A stretch of DNA of 64,000 bases from positions 3,782,001 to 3,846,000 of the forward strand of contig NZ_QASA01000001.1 of NCBI RefSeq assembly GCF_003340495.1. The letters are read 5' to 3'. Source of the stretch: Adhaeribacter pallidiroseus. Its GTDB lineage: Bacteria > Bacteroidota > Bacteroidia > Cytophagales > Hymenobacteraceae. Below the pieces are notes generated by a model that was not told where the DNA came from, made no database searches, and saw only the letters and a program-made list of their open reading frames with translations. The position numbers were made by a program, and so were the translations under genes. This document shows, in pieces, positions 56,978 through 64,000 of this stretch. Position 1 is the stretch's first letter. Every line of letters begins with the position of its first letter.

Positions 56978-57023
56978 TGGTTTCCAGATTTATTTACCAG
57001 AAGGCAAATAAATCTGGAAACCA
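56978..57023. terminator. 18-bp perfect inverted repeat over the stop codon of the barrel protein
   Basis: TGGTTTCCAGATTTATTT (56978-56995) and AAATAAATCTGGAAACCA (57006-57023) are exact reverse complements with a 10-nt loop. The right arm codes for the last residues of the reverse-strand outer-membrane protein, whose stop is at 56990-56992; the left arm is the mirror copy. It separates two convergent genes. There is no clear T tract. Confidence 0.65.
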
Positions 57024-57541
57024 ACATTCAGGTTGATGCCGGTAAGGTTCGCCATATTCAGAATAGCATCGTTGTTTCCTGAATTATCATAGCTTAATAA
57101 TATCTCCAGGCCAACCTGCTCGGAAATAAAATGAACTGCTCCTAGACCAAGTCCGTAAGTAAAAGCAGTAGAGTTATCGTTAAAGTTGGAGTTATCGCTA
57201 TTATAAGCAATCCGTTGAAAACCAACCCGGCCTTCCAACAAAAGCCGGGTAGTTGCTGCCCCAAAGTATCCCCGGACAAAAGGACTTAAACCAACGCTGG
57301 TAGTGGTAGACCCACTGTAAGCATACAACGATAAAGGCAAACTAGCGCCTAGGGCCAAATCATCAGCCACAAACTGGCCCATCCTCGGCGACAGCATTAA
57401 TAACGTACCTTTATTATTACCAGTACCGATATGTAAGGTCCCGGTTCCACCAATTAACTTAGACCCCATAGACGTTTGTGCCGCGCTGAAGCCAGCCAAA
57501 CAAACCACCAGGTAAAACAATAATAAAATCTTTTTTGCCAT
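56990..57541 (-). CDS. small outer-membrane beta-barrel protein
   Basis: From ATG at 57541 the product is 183 residues with a signal peptide (LVVCLAGFSAAQT). The mature protein alternates polar and hydrophobic residues in strands (for example FVRGYFGAATTRLLLEGRVG and YGLGLGAVHFISEQVGLEIL), ends in LNVGFQIYLPSGK, and has the size of an 8-stranded OmpA/OmpW-like barrel. Specific family not known. Convergent with selO. Confidence 0.78.
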   Translation of the reverse strand: MAKKILLLFYLVVCLAGFSAAQTSMGSKLIGGTGTLHIGTGNNKGTLLMLSPRMGQFVADDLALGASLPLSLYAYSGSTTTSVGLSPFVRGYFGAATTRLLLEGRVGFQRIAYNSDNSNFNDNSTAFTYGLGLGAVHFISEQVGLEILLSYDNSGNNDAILNMANLTGINLNVGFQIYLPSGK

Positions 57542-57903
57542 ACAGGATAACACTTAATCATTAAATGTTTTAAAATTTTGAAAAATCTGCTGGTTACCTG
57601 CTTCTAAGGTAATTTCTGGTTTGGTTGCCAATGTAGTTAATTTCGGCAATACAGTTAAGTTTAAAATGTAATAGTTTATGGTAGAAATTATTCTGGGTAG
57701 TTGTAATAAAAGAATTAGCCTGCATCTTCCTAATTCTGGATTTGCCAACTAATTAACAGTAGATTTTAGTATAATTTTTTAAATTTTACTATATTTCTCT
57801 ATTTCCTTTTACCAAAGTATTCTTTTTGCCAGCTGCAAATTTTCCAAGCTTAATATCTTATAGCCATTAACAAAAGTTCGTTCTAAAATATTGAGGCTTG
57901 CCT
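57542..57903. other. intergenic region between divergent outer-membrane protein genes
   Basis: A reverse frame of 64 codons (57554-57748) has low-quality composition and was not accepted. A T6A3T4 run is at 57775-57788. Promoters of both flanking genes are expected here. Confidence 0.45.
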
Positions 57904-58998
57904 ATGAAAAAAATATACTTATTCTTCTTATTTTTACTATACTTCTTACCGGATAGCCAGGCTGCCTGGCAACCTGATTCTACAATTGTTAAAAAGAAGC
58001 TAAGTCTCACTCCTTTTCCGGCTTTATTTTCTACTCCCGAAACTGGTATTGGGTACGGTGCATTGGTAGTTCCGGTCTATAACTTTGGTTCTGATTCGCT
58101 TACTCGTAGCTCTAACGGCCAATTGCTGGCTTATTACACGCAAAAAAAGCAATCTTCCGTTCAGCTTACCTATAATATTTATACCAATCACGAACGCTTT
58201 AATATAACTGGAGCCGCTAATTATTATGATTGGCCTATTTTATATTATGGTACCGGCAATGCTAATTCTCTTTCCGATTCTTCTTTGGTTACCTACAAGC
58301 TCGTGCTTTTGCAGAACCGGGTGTTAAGAAAAATTAAAAATTTTGTTTTTGCGGGTGGTCAGTACCAGCTCACGCGCATTACCGACGTAAGTTATAAAAA
58401 TGCCTTAAGTAAAATAAAAGAGCGCGACGCAAGCGAGTTAGATGGCACCATTACTTCGGGTTTGGGGCCGGCTTTATTATTAGATAGCCGCGATAATCCT
58501 TTAAATACCACCAAAGGTTGGTACGCCGAAATAGGTACTTTTTTTAACCAGAAAGCTTTAGGCAGCGAATTTAATTTTACCCGGTATACGATAGATGTTC
58601 GTCGTTTTATTCCTTTATCTGTGAAACAAGTAATTGCTTTTCAAGGCTTAGGAAAGTTCAGTACTGGGCAAGTACCCTTTCGCGAAATGGCCTTATTGGG
58701 TGGCGGCCGCACCATGCGCGGTTTTTACGAAGGCCGCTTCCGGGACCGGCAGTTACTAGCCGTACAGGGAGAGTACCGGCATCAGTTATTCTCCAGGGTA
58801 GGTTTTGTGGTATTTGGTAGCTTAGGCCAAGTAGGTAATAATGGACAAGATCTAGACATAACCACCCCTAAACGAGCAGCCGGTGGCGGAATACGGTTAA
58901 TGCTCAACCGGAAACAACGCCTGAATATTCGTATTGATTATGCTATTGGAAGCGATAAAGCCAAGGGTTTGTATTTTGATATTGGCGAGGCTTTTTAG
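57904..58998 (+). CDS. Omp85-type (BamA/TamA C-terminal domain) outer-membrane protein without POTRA domains
   Basis: From ATG at 57904 the product is 364 residues, with a signal peptide (FLLYFLPDSQAAWQ). The mature part is a surface-antigen (D15) barrel: FPALFSTPETGIGYGALVVP in the first strands, LDSRDNPLNTTKGWYAEIG, and the lid/fingerprint region LLGGGRTMRGFYEGRFRDR, then ending RIDYAIGSDKAKGLYFDIGEAF, a typical terminal strand. POTRA repeats are absent, so it may be a small patatin-independent transporter or lipid-binding barrel rather than BamA. Confidence 0.87.
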   Translation: MKKIYLFFLFLLYFLPDSQAAWQPDSTIVKKKLSLTPFPALFSTPETGIGYGALVVPVYNFGSDSLTRSSNGQLLAYYTQKKQSSVQLTYNIYTNHERFNITGAANYYDWPILYYGTGNANSLSDSSLVTYKLVLLQNRVLRKIKNFVFAGGQYQLTRITDVSYKNALSKIKERDASELDGTITSGLGPALLLDSRDNPLNTTKGWYAEIGTFFNQKALGSEFNFTRYTIDVRRFIPLSVKQVIAFQGLGKFSTGQVPFREMALLGGGRTMRGFYEGRFRDRQLLAVQGEYRHQLFSRVGFVVFGSLGQVGNNGQDLDITTPKRAAGGGIRLMLNRKQRLNIRIDYAIGSDKAKGLYFDIGEAF

Positions 58999-59254
58999 TA
59001 TTAAAGTTTGCTATTCGGTTTTATCTTGCCCAAATTAGTTTAAGTTTACTGCACAGCTGATGGATAAAACACCACTACTTACTAAGTTCTTAAATAAAAT
59101 GAGCTGGCTACTATTCTAAAGTAAGCTACTGGATTTTTAAATTTATTAGTCGAACAAAGACTAAGTAATAACAAACAGCTACTTATTCAATAGTAGATAT
59201 TTTAAAAAATTTAAAATTTAGGCATTCAACTGCCCTAAGTTATTTCTAGAAAAC

Positions 59255-60490
59255 ATGATTCATTATTATATCTATCATTTCCTTCATTTACTCCGGAGAG
59301 TTTTTTTGAATTTTATTGTTTTAGTAGGCTTACTGGCCGTTGGAGTTATACCGTACACAGCAAGTGCGCAAAAAAGTGCCAAGTCTAAAAAATCAGGTAC
59401 TATTTCATTTACCAAACAAGTATTAACGGATGAATTTATTGCGGAGGGTGTAGCCGTAGGTGATGTAAATAAAGATGGAAAAGTAGATGTTTTAGCCGGT
59501 GCTTACTGGTTTGAAGCTCCCTCCTGGAAAAAGCACGAGATAACTAAACCCGAAAAGTTCTTCTACGAGAAAGGTTATAGCAATGCATTCATTAGTCAAA
59601 CCTTGGATGTAAATCTGGATGGTTGGTTGGATTTTGTACGGGTTGGTTTCCCGGGCAAAGAAGTTACCTGGTTCGAAAACCCGAAACAACAAGCCGGTTA
59701 CTGGCCAGCTCACATCATCCATAATACCGTAGGCAATGAGTCAGCAGGCTTTTTCGACGTAGACGGCGATGGCAAATTAGATTTATTAGGCGGGAACTCC
59801 ATTACTGGACAAATGACTTGGTTTAAACCCCCTGTATCTCCCGAAAACTTAAATTGGCAGCAGATTGCGATCAGCAAAGCAAAAAGCCCTGGATCTGAGC
59901 CTTTTTCACATGGATTAGGAGTAGGAGATATAAATAAAGATGGCCGACCAGATGTAATAATAAAAGAAGGTTGGTGGGAAGCCCCAGCCAATCCCATGCA
60001 ACCAGACTGGACATTTCATCCGGCTAATTTAGGAGAGGCTTGTGCCCAGATGTACGCCTATGATTTTGATGAAGACGGTGATCAGGATGTAGTTGCTTCT
60101 TCGGCCCATGGTTTGGGTATTTGGTGGTACGAGCAAACCCGCAACGAGCAAGGAACACCACAATGGAACCGCCATGTAATATCCAATGCTTTTACGCAAA
60201 CGCATGGATTGGCTTTTACAGATATCAACTCCGACGAAAATCCAGATCTGGTAACCGGTAAACGCTATTTTGCACATATGGGTAAAGATCCCGGCGAATT
60301 TGAGCCACCCGTACTCTACTGGTTTGAGCTAAAACCTGGTAAAACACCCACTTGGATTCCACATTTAGTAGATAACAACTCTGGTGCCGGGGTACATGTA
60401 GTAACTCAAGACGTAACCCAAGATAAATTAACAGATATTATAATAGCCAATAAAAAAGGAGTGTTTGTTTTTAAACAAGAAAGAAAATAA
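59255..60490 (+). CDS. secreted FG-GAP/VCBS repeat protein
   Basis: The 411-residue product has a signal region (GLLAVGVIPYTASAQ) and seven repeats with calcium-type DxDxDG loops: GDVNKDGKVDVLAG, LDVNLDGWLDF, FDVDGDGKLDLLGG, GDINKDGRPDVIIK, YDFDEDGDQDVVAS, TDINSDENPDLVTG and DVTQDKLTDIIIA. This makes a beta-propeller, often with carbohydrate or protein binding in Bacteroidota. Start may be Met1 or later; a Shine-Dalgarno-like signal is not evident. The IS630 element inserted 80 nt downstream. Confidence 0.88.
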   Translation: MIHYYIYHFLHLLRRVFLNFIVLVGLLAVGVIPYTASAQKSAKSKKSGTISFTKQVLTDEFIAEGVAVGDVNKDGKVDVLAGAYWFEAPSWKKHEITKPEKFFYEKGYSNAFISQTLDVNLDGWLDFVRVGFPGKEVTWFENPKQQAGYWPAHIIHNTVGNESAGFFDVDGDGKLDLLGGNSITGQMTWFKPPVSPENLNWQQIAISKAKSPGSEPFSHGLGVGDINKDGRPDVIIKEGWWEAPANPMQPDWTFHPANLGEACAQMYAYDFDEDGDQDVVASSAHGLGIWWYEQTRNEQGTPQWNRHVISNAFTQTHGLAFTDINSDENPDLVTGKRYFAHMGKDPGEFEPPVLYWFELKPGKTPTWIPHLVDNNSGAGVHVVTQDVTQDKLTDIIIANKKGVFVFKQERK

Positions 60491-60569
60491 AATGCCCATT
60501 ATAGTACATACAGGGCTTTTTAAATATAGTACATGCTACACGCTTTCAAATTTAAAAAAATACCTTATA

Positions 60570-60595
60570 CCAGATAGTAATAAGAACTTTCCATA
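60570..60595 (+). repeat. left terminal inverted repeat of the IS630 element
   Basis: Begins CCAGATAGTAATAAG, preceded by TA. Compared with the right repeat, 20 of 26 positions agree. Confidence 0.85.
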
Positions 60596-60616
60596 TTTTA
60601 GAAATGTTTGGTTTGC

Positions 60617-61108
60617 ATGGGAAGAGTAAAGAAAATAGAGATCCAGGAGAGTGCGTCAGCGTTGCTGGAGTTGATGCAGCAGGAAAAGCGGGCTTTGGTG
60701 CAAGCGCGTTTGCAGGCCTTGTATTTATATAAAAGCGGGCAAGCGTCGGATTATGCCACTATCAGCCAGCAGGTGGGCTATGAGCGACACACCATTGGCA
60801 AATGGTTTAGCCAGTATGAACAAAAAGGTTTAGCCGCTTGCCAGGCTTTGGAGATGGGGAAGCACTCCGGTTCGCGCATCAGCGGGCCAGCCTTGGCAGA
60901 ACTTACAGAAAAGCTTAACAGTACGACGGATTACTTTACTTCTTACAAGCAGATTCACCAGTGGCTGCAAGAAGCACATGGTATTCTGCTAAGCTATGAA
61001 CACGTGCACCGCTTTGTACGCTACTACTTGGGAGCCAAGCTCAAAGTAGTCCGCAAAAGTAACCTGAAGAAAGATGTGGCTTACGAAGAGAAGTATAAAA
61101 AAAAGTAA
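60617..61108 (+). CDS. IS630 transposase, N-terminal DNA-binding part (OrfA)
   Basis: The 163-residue product has a helix-turn-helix (ISQQVGYERHTIGKWFSQY) and a second winged-helix-like part (DYFTSYKQIHQWLQEAHG). It ends YEEKYKKK followed by TAA in an A8 run. The A AAA AAG heptamer just before the stop is a canonical -1 slippery site; a -1 shift leads directly into the downstream DDE frame (KVNVLLSFLL). ATG at 60617 is chosen over a TTG 9 nt upstream. Confidence 0.88.
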   Translation: MGRVKKIEIQESASALLELMQQEKRALVQARLQALYLYKSGQASDYATISQQVGYERHTIGKWFSQYEQKGLAACQALEMGKHSGSRISGPALAELTEKLNSTTDYFTSYKQIHQWLQEAHGILLSYEHVHRFVRYYLGAKLKVVRKSNLKKDVAYEEKYKKK

Positions 61109-61110
61109 AC

Positions 61111-61713
61111 GTGCTCTTATCTTTTCTGCTCCAACGCTACTATGGGCCTTTAGCCCGAGCCGGGAAAGTGAATAGCTGGAAAGTGTACTTTCAGGATGAG
61201 AGCCGGTTTGGTTTGATGACCGTCTTGCGCCGGGCCATTACCCGAGCCGGAGTGAAGCCAGTGGGCGCTTACCAGCACCGTTTTATTTACCGCTACTGTT
61301 ATGGGTTAGTAGAGCCCCTCTCGGGGGATAAGTTTTTTGTCACCGCGCCGCAAGTCAACACCCTGTTTTTTGAGTATCTGCTCCAGGAGTTTTCCCGCCA
61401 CGAGCCATCCGTATACAAAATCATTTTCTTGGATAAAGCCGGCTACCATCGGGCCAAACACTTGCAAGTGCCCGAGAATATCCGCCTGGTGTACCTGCCC
61501 TCTTCCAACCCGGAACTCAACCCTATCGAAAGGTTCTGGCGGGATATGAAAGATAAAGTTGCTTTTCGCAACTTTCCGGATGAATCAGCGCTGGAAACCT
61601 GGATCAACACCACCATTAACAACTACTCCAAAGAACACATTGCTTCGCTAACTGGCTACGAGTATATTCTCCAGGCCGTCTCGCACGCTAAAAATGCTAT
61701 GGAAGTATCTTAA
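61111..61713 (+). CDS. IS630 transposase, DDE catalytic part (OrfB)
   Basis: The 200-residue frame holds the IS630 DDE domain: first Asp in VYFQDESRFGL, second Asp in IIFLDKAGYHRAK (Asn or Gly often follows the Asp; here Lys), and Glu in SSNPELNPIERFWRDMK. In-frame GTG at 61111 could start it alone, but the natural product is probably a fusion with OrfA by -1 frameshifting. The stop lies inside the right terminal repeat. Confidence 0.88.
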   Translation: MLLSFLLQRYYGPLARAGKVNSWKVYFQDESRFGLMTVLRRAITRAGVKPVGAYQHRFIYRYCYGLVEPLSGDKFFVTAPQVNTLFFEYLLQEFSRHEPSVYKIIFLDKAGYHRAKHLQVPENIRLVYLPSSNPELNPIERFWRDMKDKVAFRNFPDESALETWINTTINNYSKEHIASLTGYEYILQAVSHAKNAMEVS

Positions 61714-61723
61714 TACTATTCGG
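61698..61723 (-). repeat. right terminal inverted repeat of the IS630 element
   Basis: In reverse complement it begins CCGAATAGTATTAAG and ends CTTCCATA like the left repeat. It overlaps the last codons and stop of the transposase gene. Confidence 0.85.
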
Positions 61724-61725
61724 TA

Positions 61726-62124
61726 TTATTTACTTTCTGGAGCATAATCTACTACAAATACATCCTCCATTATGCCCAACTTACCTAGCATCTGTCCAAA
61801 TTTTTTGTGTTCCGCGTGGGGTAAATAAGCATCGCGGGCCGCTGCATCTTTAAATGTAAGTAAATAAACGTGGGTAAAGCCCAAGTTTTTTTTCTCCGGA
61901 CTATTATTAACGCCATGTTCAAATGATACAATACCCGGGATTTTATTTTTTAAATCTCCTAAAGCCTGTGTTACCTGAGCTATTTGTGCCGGAGTAGCAT
62001 TAGCTTTGTACTTAAATACTACTATGTGCCGCACCTGTTCCGTTTTAGCCGTAAACGATACAGTAAATAAGACCAAAGCACCAAGTGCTAAGATTAGTAA
62101 ACCAGATCCAGTTATTTTATTCAT
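61726..62124 (-). CDS. Dabb (stress-responsive A/B barrel) domain protein, exported
   Basis: The 132-residue protein has an N-terminal hydrophobic signal or anchor (LLILALGALVLFTVSFT), then a Dabb ferredoxin-like barrel: VRHIVVFKYKANATPAQIAQ, IPGIVSFEHGVNNSPEKKNL, GFTHVYLLTFKDAAARDAYL and HAEHKKFGQMLGKL. Dimeric barrels of this type bind or act on small molecules; exported copies are common in Bacteroidota. The stop codon is immediately next to the IS630 target TA, so the 3' untranslated region was displaced by the element. Confidence 0.88.
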   Translation of the reverse strand: MNKITGSGLLILALGALVLFTVSFTAKTEQVRHIVVFKYKANATPAQIAQVTQALGDLKNKIPGIVSFEHGVNNSPEKKNLGFTHVYLLTFKDAAARDAYLPHAEHKKFGQMLGKLGIMEDVFVVDYAPESK

Positions 62125-62785
62125 GTTGCTATTTTTTGAGCTCTAGTATACTAAAATTTAATAGGTACTACAACTATTTACACTCATCAACAGCATTCTG
62201 CCTCCATCAAAGGCGTTTTTAATCTATTTAATTGCGCTTTCTCAAGAATTAAGTTAGATATTTTACTAACTAAACAGTTCTTTTCAGATTTTTCGTAAAA
62301 TTATGTTCTAGTTAATAATAAATTGTAATTGACTGGTTAATAATAAATTAGAATACTACTTCCGGCTTAAAGGTTATATTCAATATCAAAGGAAACTATT
62401 TAACCTATTAAGTTTAGGTACTTACTGTATTTAAAACCACCTTAACTTTATTTCAATACTCCATATTGCTTCGTTCTTCTGTTTAAACCGTAATTCAGGT
62501 TTAAGTCAGAAAGAAAAGTCTAAGTATTTTCTTTTTTTATCAAGTAATCTACCATCAATTAAAACTGATTAAAACTGATTTAAGCTGTAAATAATGGTTA
62601 TACTTTGATTTACTCACTGTATTAAGCGCCTCTTTTTTAATATATAATTTACTTAATATTTTTTTTAATTATTAGAACCAAGTAATTAAATATTCCGTAT
62701 ATTTGATATATTAAAACATTATAATATATTAATATAATAGTTATACATACTCGCTTTTAACTTTAACCATCAACCAAACTTAATT
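62125..62785. other. AT-rich intergenic region
   Basis: No gene. A 10-bp tandem repeat of AAAACTGATT lies at 62561-62580. The last 100 nt before the zinc-ribbon gene are almost only A and T. Confidence 0.5.
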
Positions 62786-63016
62786 ATGCGCTATTGCAAA
62801 CAAATCTGTCACCGTTGCGGCACTGAAGCAGACTCGCTTCGGGCATCTTGGTTTAATCTTCACATGTTGTGTCAAAATTGTCTCACCGAGGAAGTAGCTC
62901 ATCCTTTATACGAACAAGCTAAAAGAGCTGAATTTACTAAAACTCAAACTGGCAATTACCGCTTCGAAGGATTTGGCTTACCAGACGATTTACAAAGAAA
63001 ATATTACCCTAATTAG
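62786..63016 (+). CDS. zinc-ribbon-like miniprotein
   Basis: The 76-residue protein has two Cys pairs, CHRCG and CQNC, separated by about 22 residues (with ASWFNLHML between), followed by HPLYEQAKRAE and GNYRFEGFGLPDDL. This arrangement fits a short zinc-binding protein that I recall as a conserved Bacteroidota/phage-like hypothetical family. No nucleic-acid role can be shown from sequence. ATG is preceded by AT-only DNA and a weak purine stretch. Confidence 0.72.
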   Translation: MRYCKQICHRCGTEADSLRASWFNLHMLCQNCLTEEVAHPLYEQAKRAEFTKTQTGNYRFEGFGLPDDLQRKYYPN

Positions 63017-64000
63017 AGCTATTTACTTAATCAACTATTTAGAATAATTATAATAAATATATAGGTACTACTCAATAAAGTGTAAGGTACAGCATTAAAG
63101 CCTTTTAGATTTATTAGTTATAATAAAGAAGGTATAACAATACCGGATCTTATCTATACGAATGTCACGGGTTAGCTAGTACTACAAAATAAGTATTTAA
63201 ACCCGAAAGTTGACAATTATAGAAACAATCATTCAAATAAGTTTTTATTATATACAATTTTTTTATATATTTATTTTACTATTATTAATATGCATTGTAA
63301 ATATGAATACTAAAACATTAAAATAATCTAATTAATAAATATCAATTTACACATTGGCTTAATTCTTGTTAAAATTTTCACCTTTTGAATTAATTATTTA
63401 AGTTTAAATTAAAGTCTACAATTTTTTATAGGTTAAATGATAAATTTTAATTTCATATAAGCTTAATTGGTAACAAGTATCTAACTTAACCCTCAAATTT
63501 GGTTAGCAAAAAAGGCAATAATATGTAATATGCGCTTTTATATAATTGTGAATTGAAATTGTAAGTGCAGTAAAAAATCGCAACTTTAATAAATATTAAT
63601 TTAGTTTTATATTTAATTTTTTTTATTAAATTAGCATTTACATTAAAAATTTAATTACTTTACCCAATAAAAGTTATAAAAAAACAAATTGTTAATTTTT
63701 ATGGTTTTACTACCAATTAGTTAAACATTATTCAAGTATTAGATAAAATTTTACAATTTTTTTTTGCGTTATAGGATTTACTTTACTTATTTTATAAAAA
63801 TATAATAGTTGATTAATAGAATTATATATATTAAAAATAAAATAGTTAAACCTTTATAGAAATTTAAAGTAAAAGACTATACTAAATTTAGAAACGAGTC
63901 AAAACTACGTAGCTCAAGAACAGAAACTATATATAATAAAGCATATAAGTCCTGTAACCATTATAAGAACGTAATTTTATAAGCCACTACTACAAAATCA
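63017..64000. other. about 1 kb of AT-only-like intergenic DNA
   Basis: Extremely AT-rich with long A and T runs and no reading frame over about 40 codons; no tRNA or other RNA recognised. It differs clearly from the rest of the window. It may be a promoter/regulatory island, a foreign segment, or adjacent to a gene beyond the window. Confidence 0.5.

Larger units (their letters stand above)
60570..61723 (+). mobile_element. IS630 family insertion sequence (1154 bp)
   Basis: The element is bounded by 26-bp terminal inverted repeats (20 of 26 identical) and by TA on both sides (60568-60569 and 61724-61725), as expected of IS630 target duplication. It carries a helix-turn-helix gene and a DDE gene in adjacent frames with a slippery sequence between them. 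The right end lies one base from the stop codon of the reverse-strand Dabb gene, so it inserted in the intergenic space. TIR, size and flanking TA suggest a recently mobile copy. Confidence 0.9.

Noticed and set aside
57554-57748. 64-codon reverse frame between two outer-membrane protein genes
   Set aside because: Composition is unlike neighbours and the place is where promoters are expected.
63017-64000. Replication origin or tRNA genes
   Set aside because: No DnaA boxes, dnaA gene, cloverleaf or CCA-type ends could be recognised; AT richness alone is not evidence.

Overview
The window looks like a chromosomal stretch from a Bacteroidota bacterium, most likely order Cytophagales, family Hymenobacteraceae (Adhaeribacter-like). 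This is an inference from gene content: DUF3857 proteins, secreted sulfatases, an M13 lipoprotein peptidase, a CDGSH protein, and many SPII lipoproteins with SxC or GC lipoboxes. Moderate GC, AT-rich spacers with recurrent T5-6AAAT4-5 runs and TAnnTTTG promoter-like boxes agree. No rRNA, tRNA, CRISPR or prophage was seen. The one mobile element is an IS630-type insertion sequence at 60570-61723.

Layout. 1-6.3 kb: start of a small membrane protein, a secreted PIG-L deacetylase, a DUF3140 protein, CDGSH, MOSC and GNAT genes, and a frameshifted DUF2062 membrane protein. 6.4-12.8 kb: DUF2339 membrane protein, lipoprotein cyclophilin, cupin, M13 peptidase and an alkyltransferase-like protein. 13.1-18.8 kb: a complete RND efflux operon (adaptor, permease, TolC). 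18.9-27.2 kb: frameshifted lipoprotein, M48 peptidase, a secreted glycan-degrading group (GH5-like enzyme, two sulfatases) and a PBP4-type carboxypeptidase. 27.4-33.7 kb: unknown lipoproteins, an alginate-lyase-fold protein, a 53-aa membrane peptide, a secreted DNA/RNA nuclease with a NuiA-like inhibitor gene, and an NmrA-type reductase. 34.2-45.9 kb: exported proteins, a first DUF3857 protein, metabolic enzymes, cupin, a substrate-binding protein and CDF pair, a DUF1080 lipoprotein and GNAT. 45.9-53.7 kb: an M1 peptidase overlapping a divergent lipoprotein pyrophosphatase, then two more DUF3857/transglutaminase-like proteins. 53.8-59 kb: HipA-like kinase with DUF3037, SelO, outer-membrane barrels. 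59.2-64 kb: FG-GAP protein, IS630 element, Dabb protein, a zinc-ribbon miniprotein and about 1 kb of AT-rich gene-free DNA.

Most of the genes suggest envelope biology and degradation of external polymers: exported hydrolases, peptidases, efflux and outer-membrane barrels. The observations I rate highest are: (i) the HipA-kinase/DUF3037 overlapping pair; (ii) the nuclease/NuiA pair; (iii) three DUF3857 paralogues of which two have lost the transglutaminase Cys and His; (iv) a lipoprotein pyrophosphatase homologue with several substituted active-site positions; (v) an alginate-lyase-fold protein with NNIG where NNHG is expected; (vi) long perfect palindromes built around stop codons; and (vii) four genes each broken by exactly one missing base in a homopolymer. 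A fifth such site lies in the IS and coincides with a canonical A AAA AAG slippery heptamer. Item (vii) may be sequence error, so the four genes are annotated with coordinates as if repaired and should be checked against reads.
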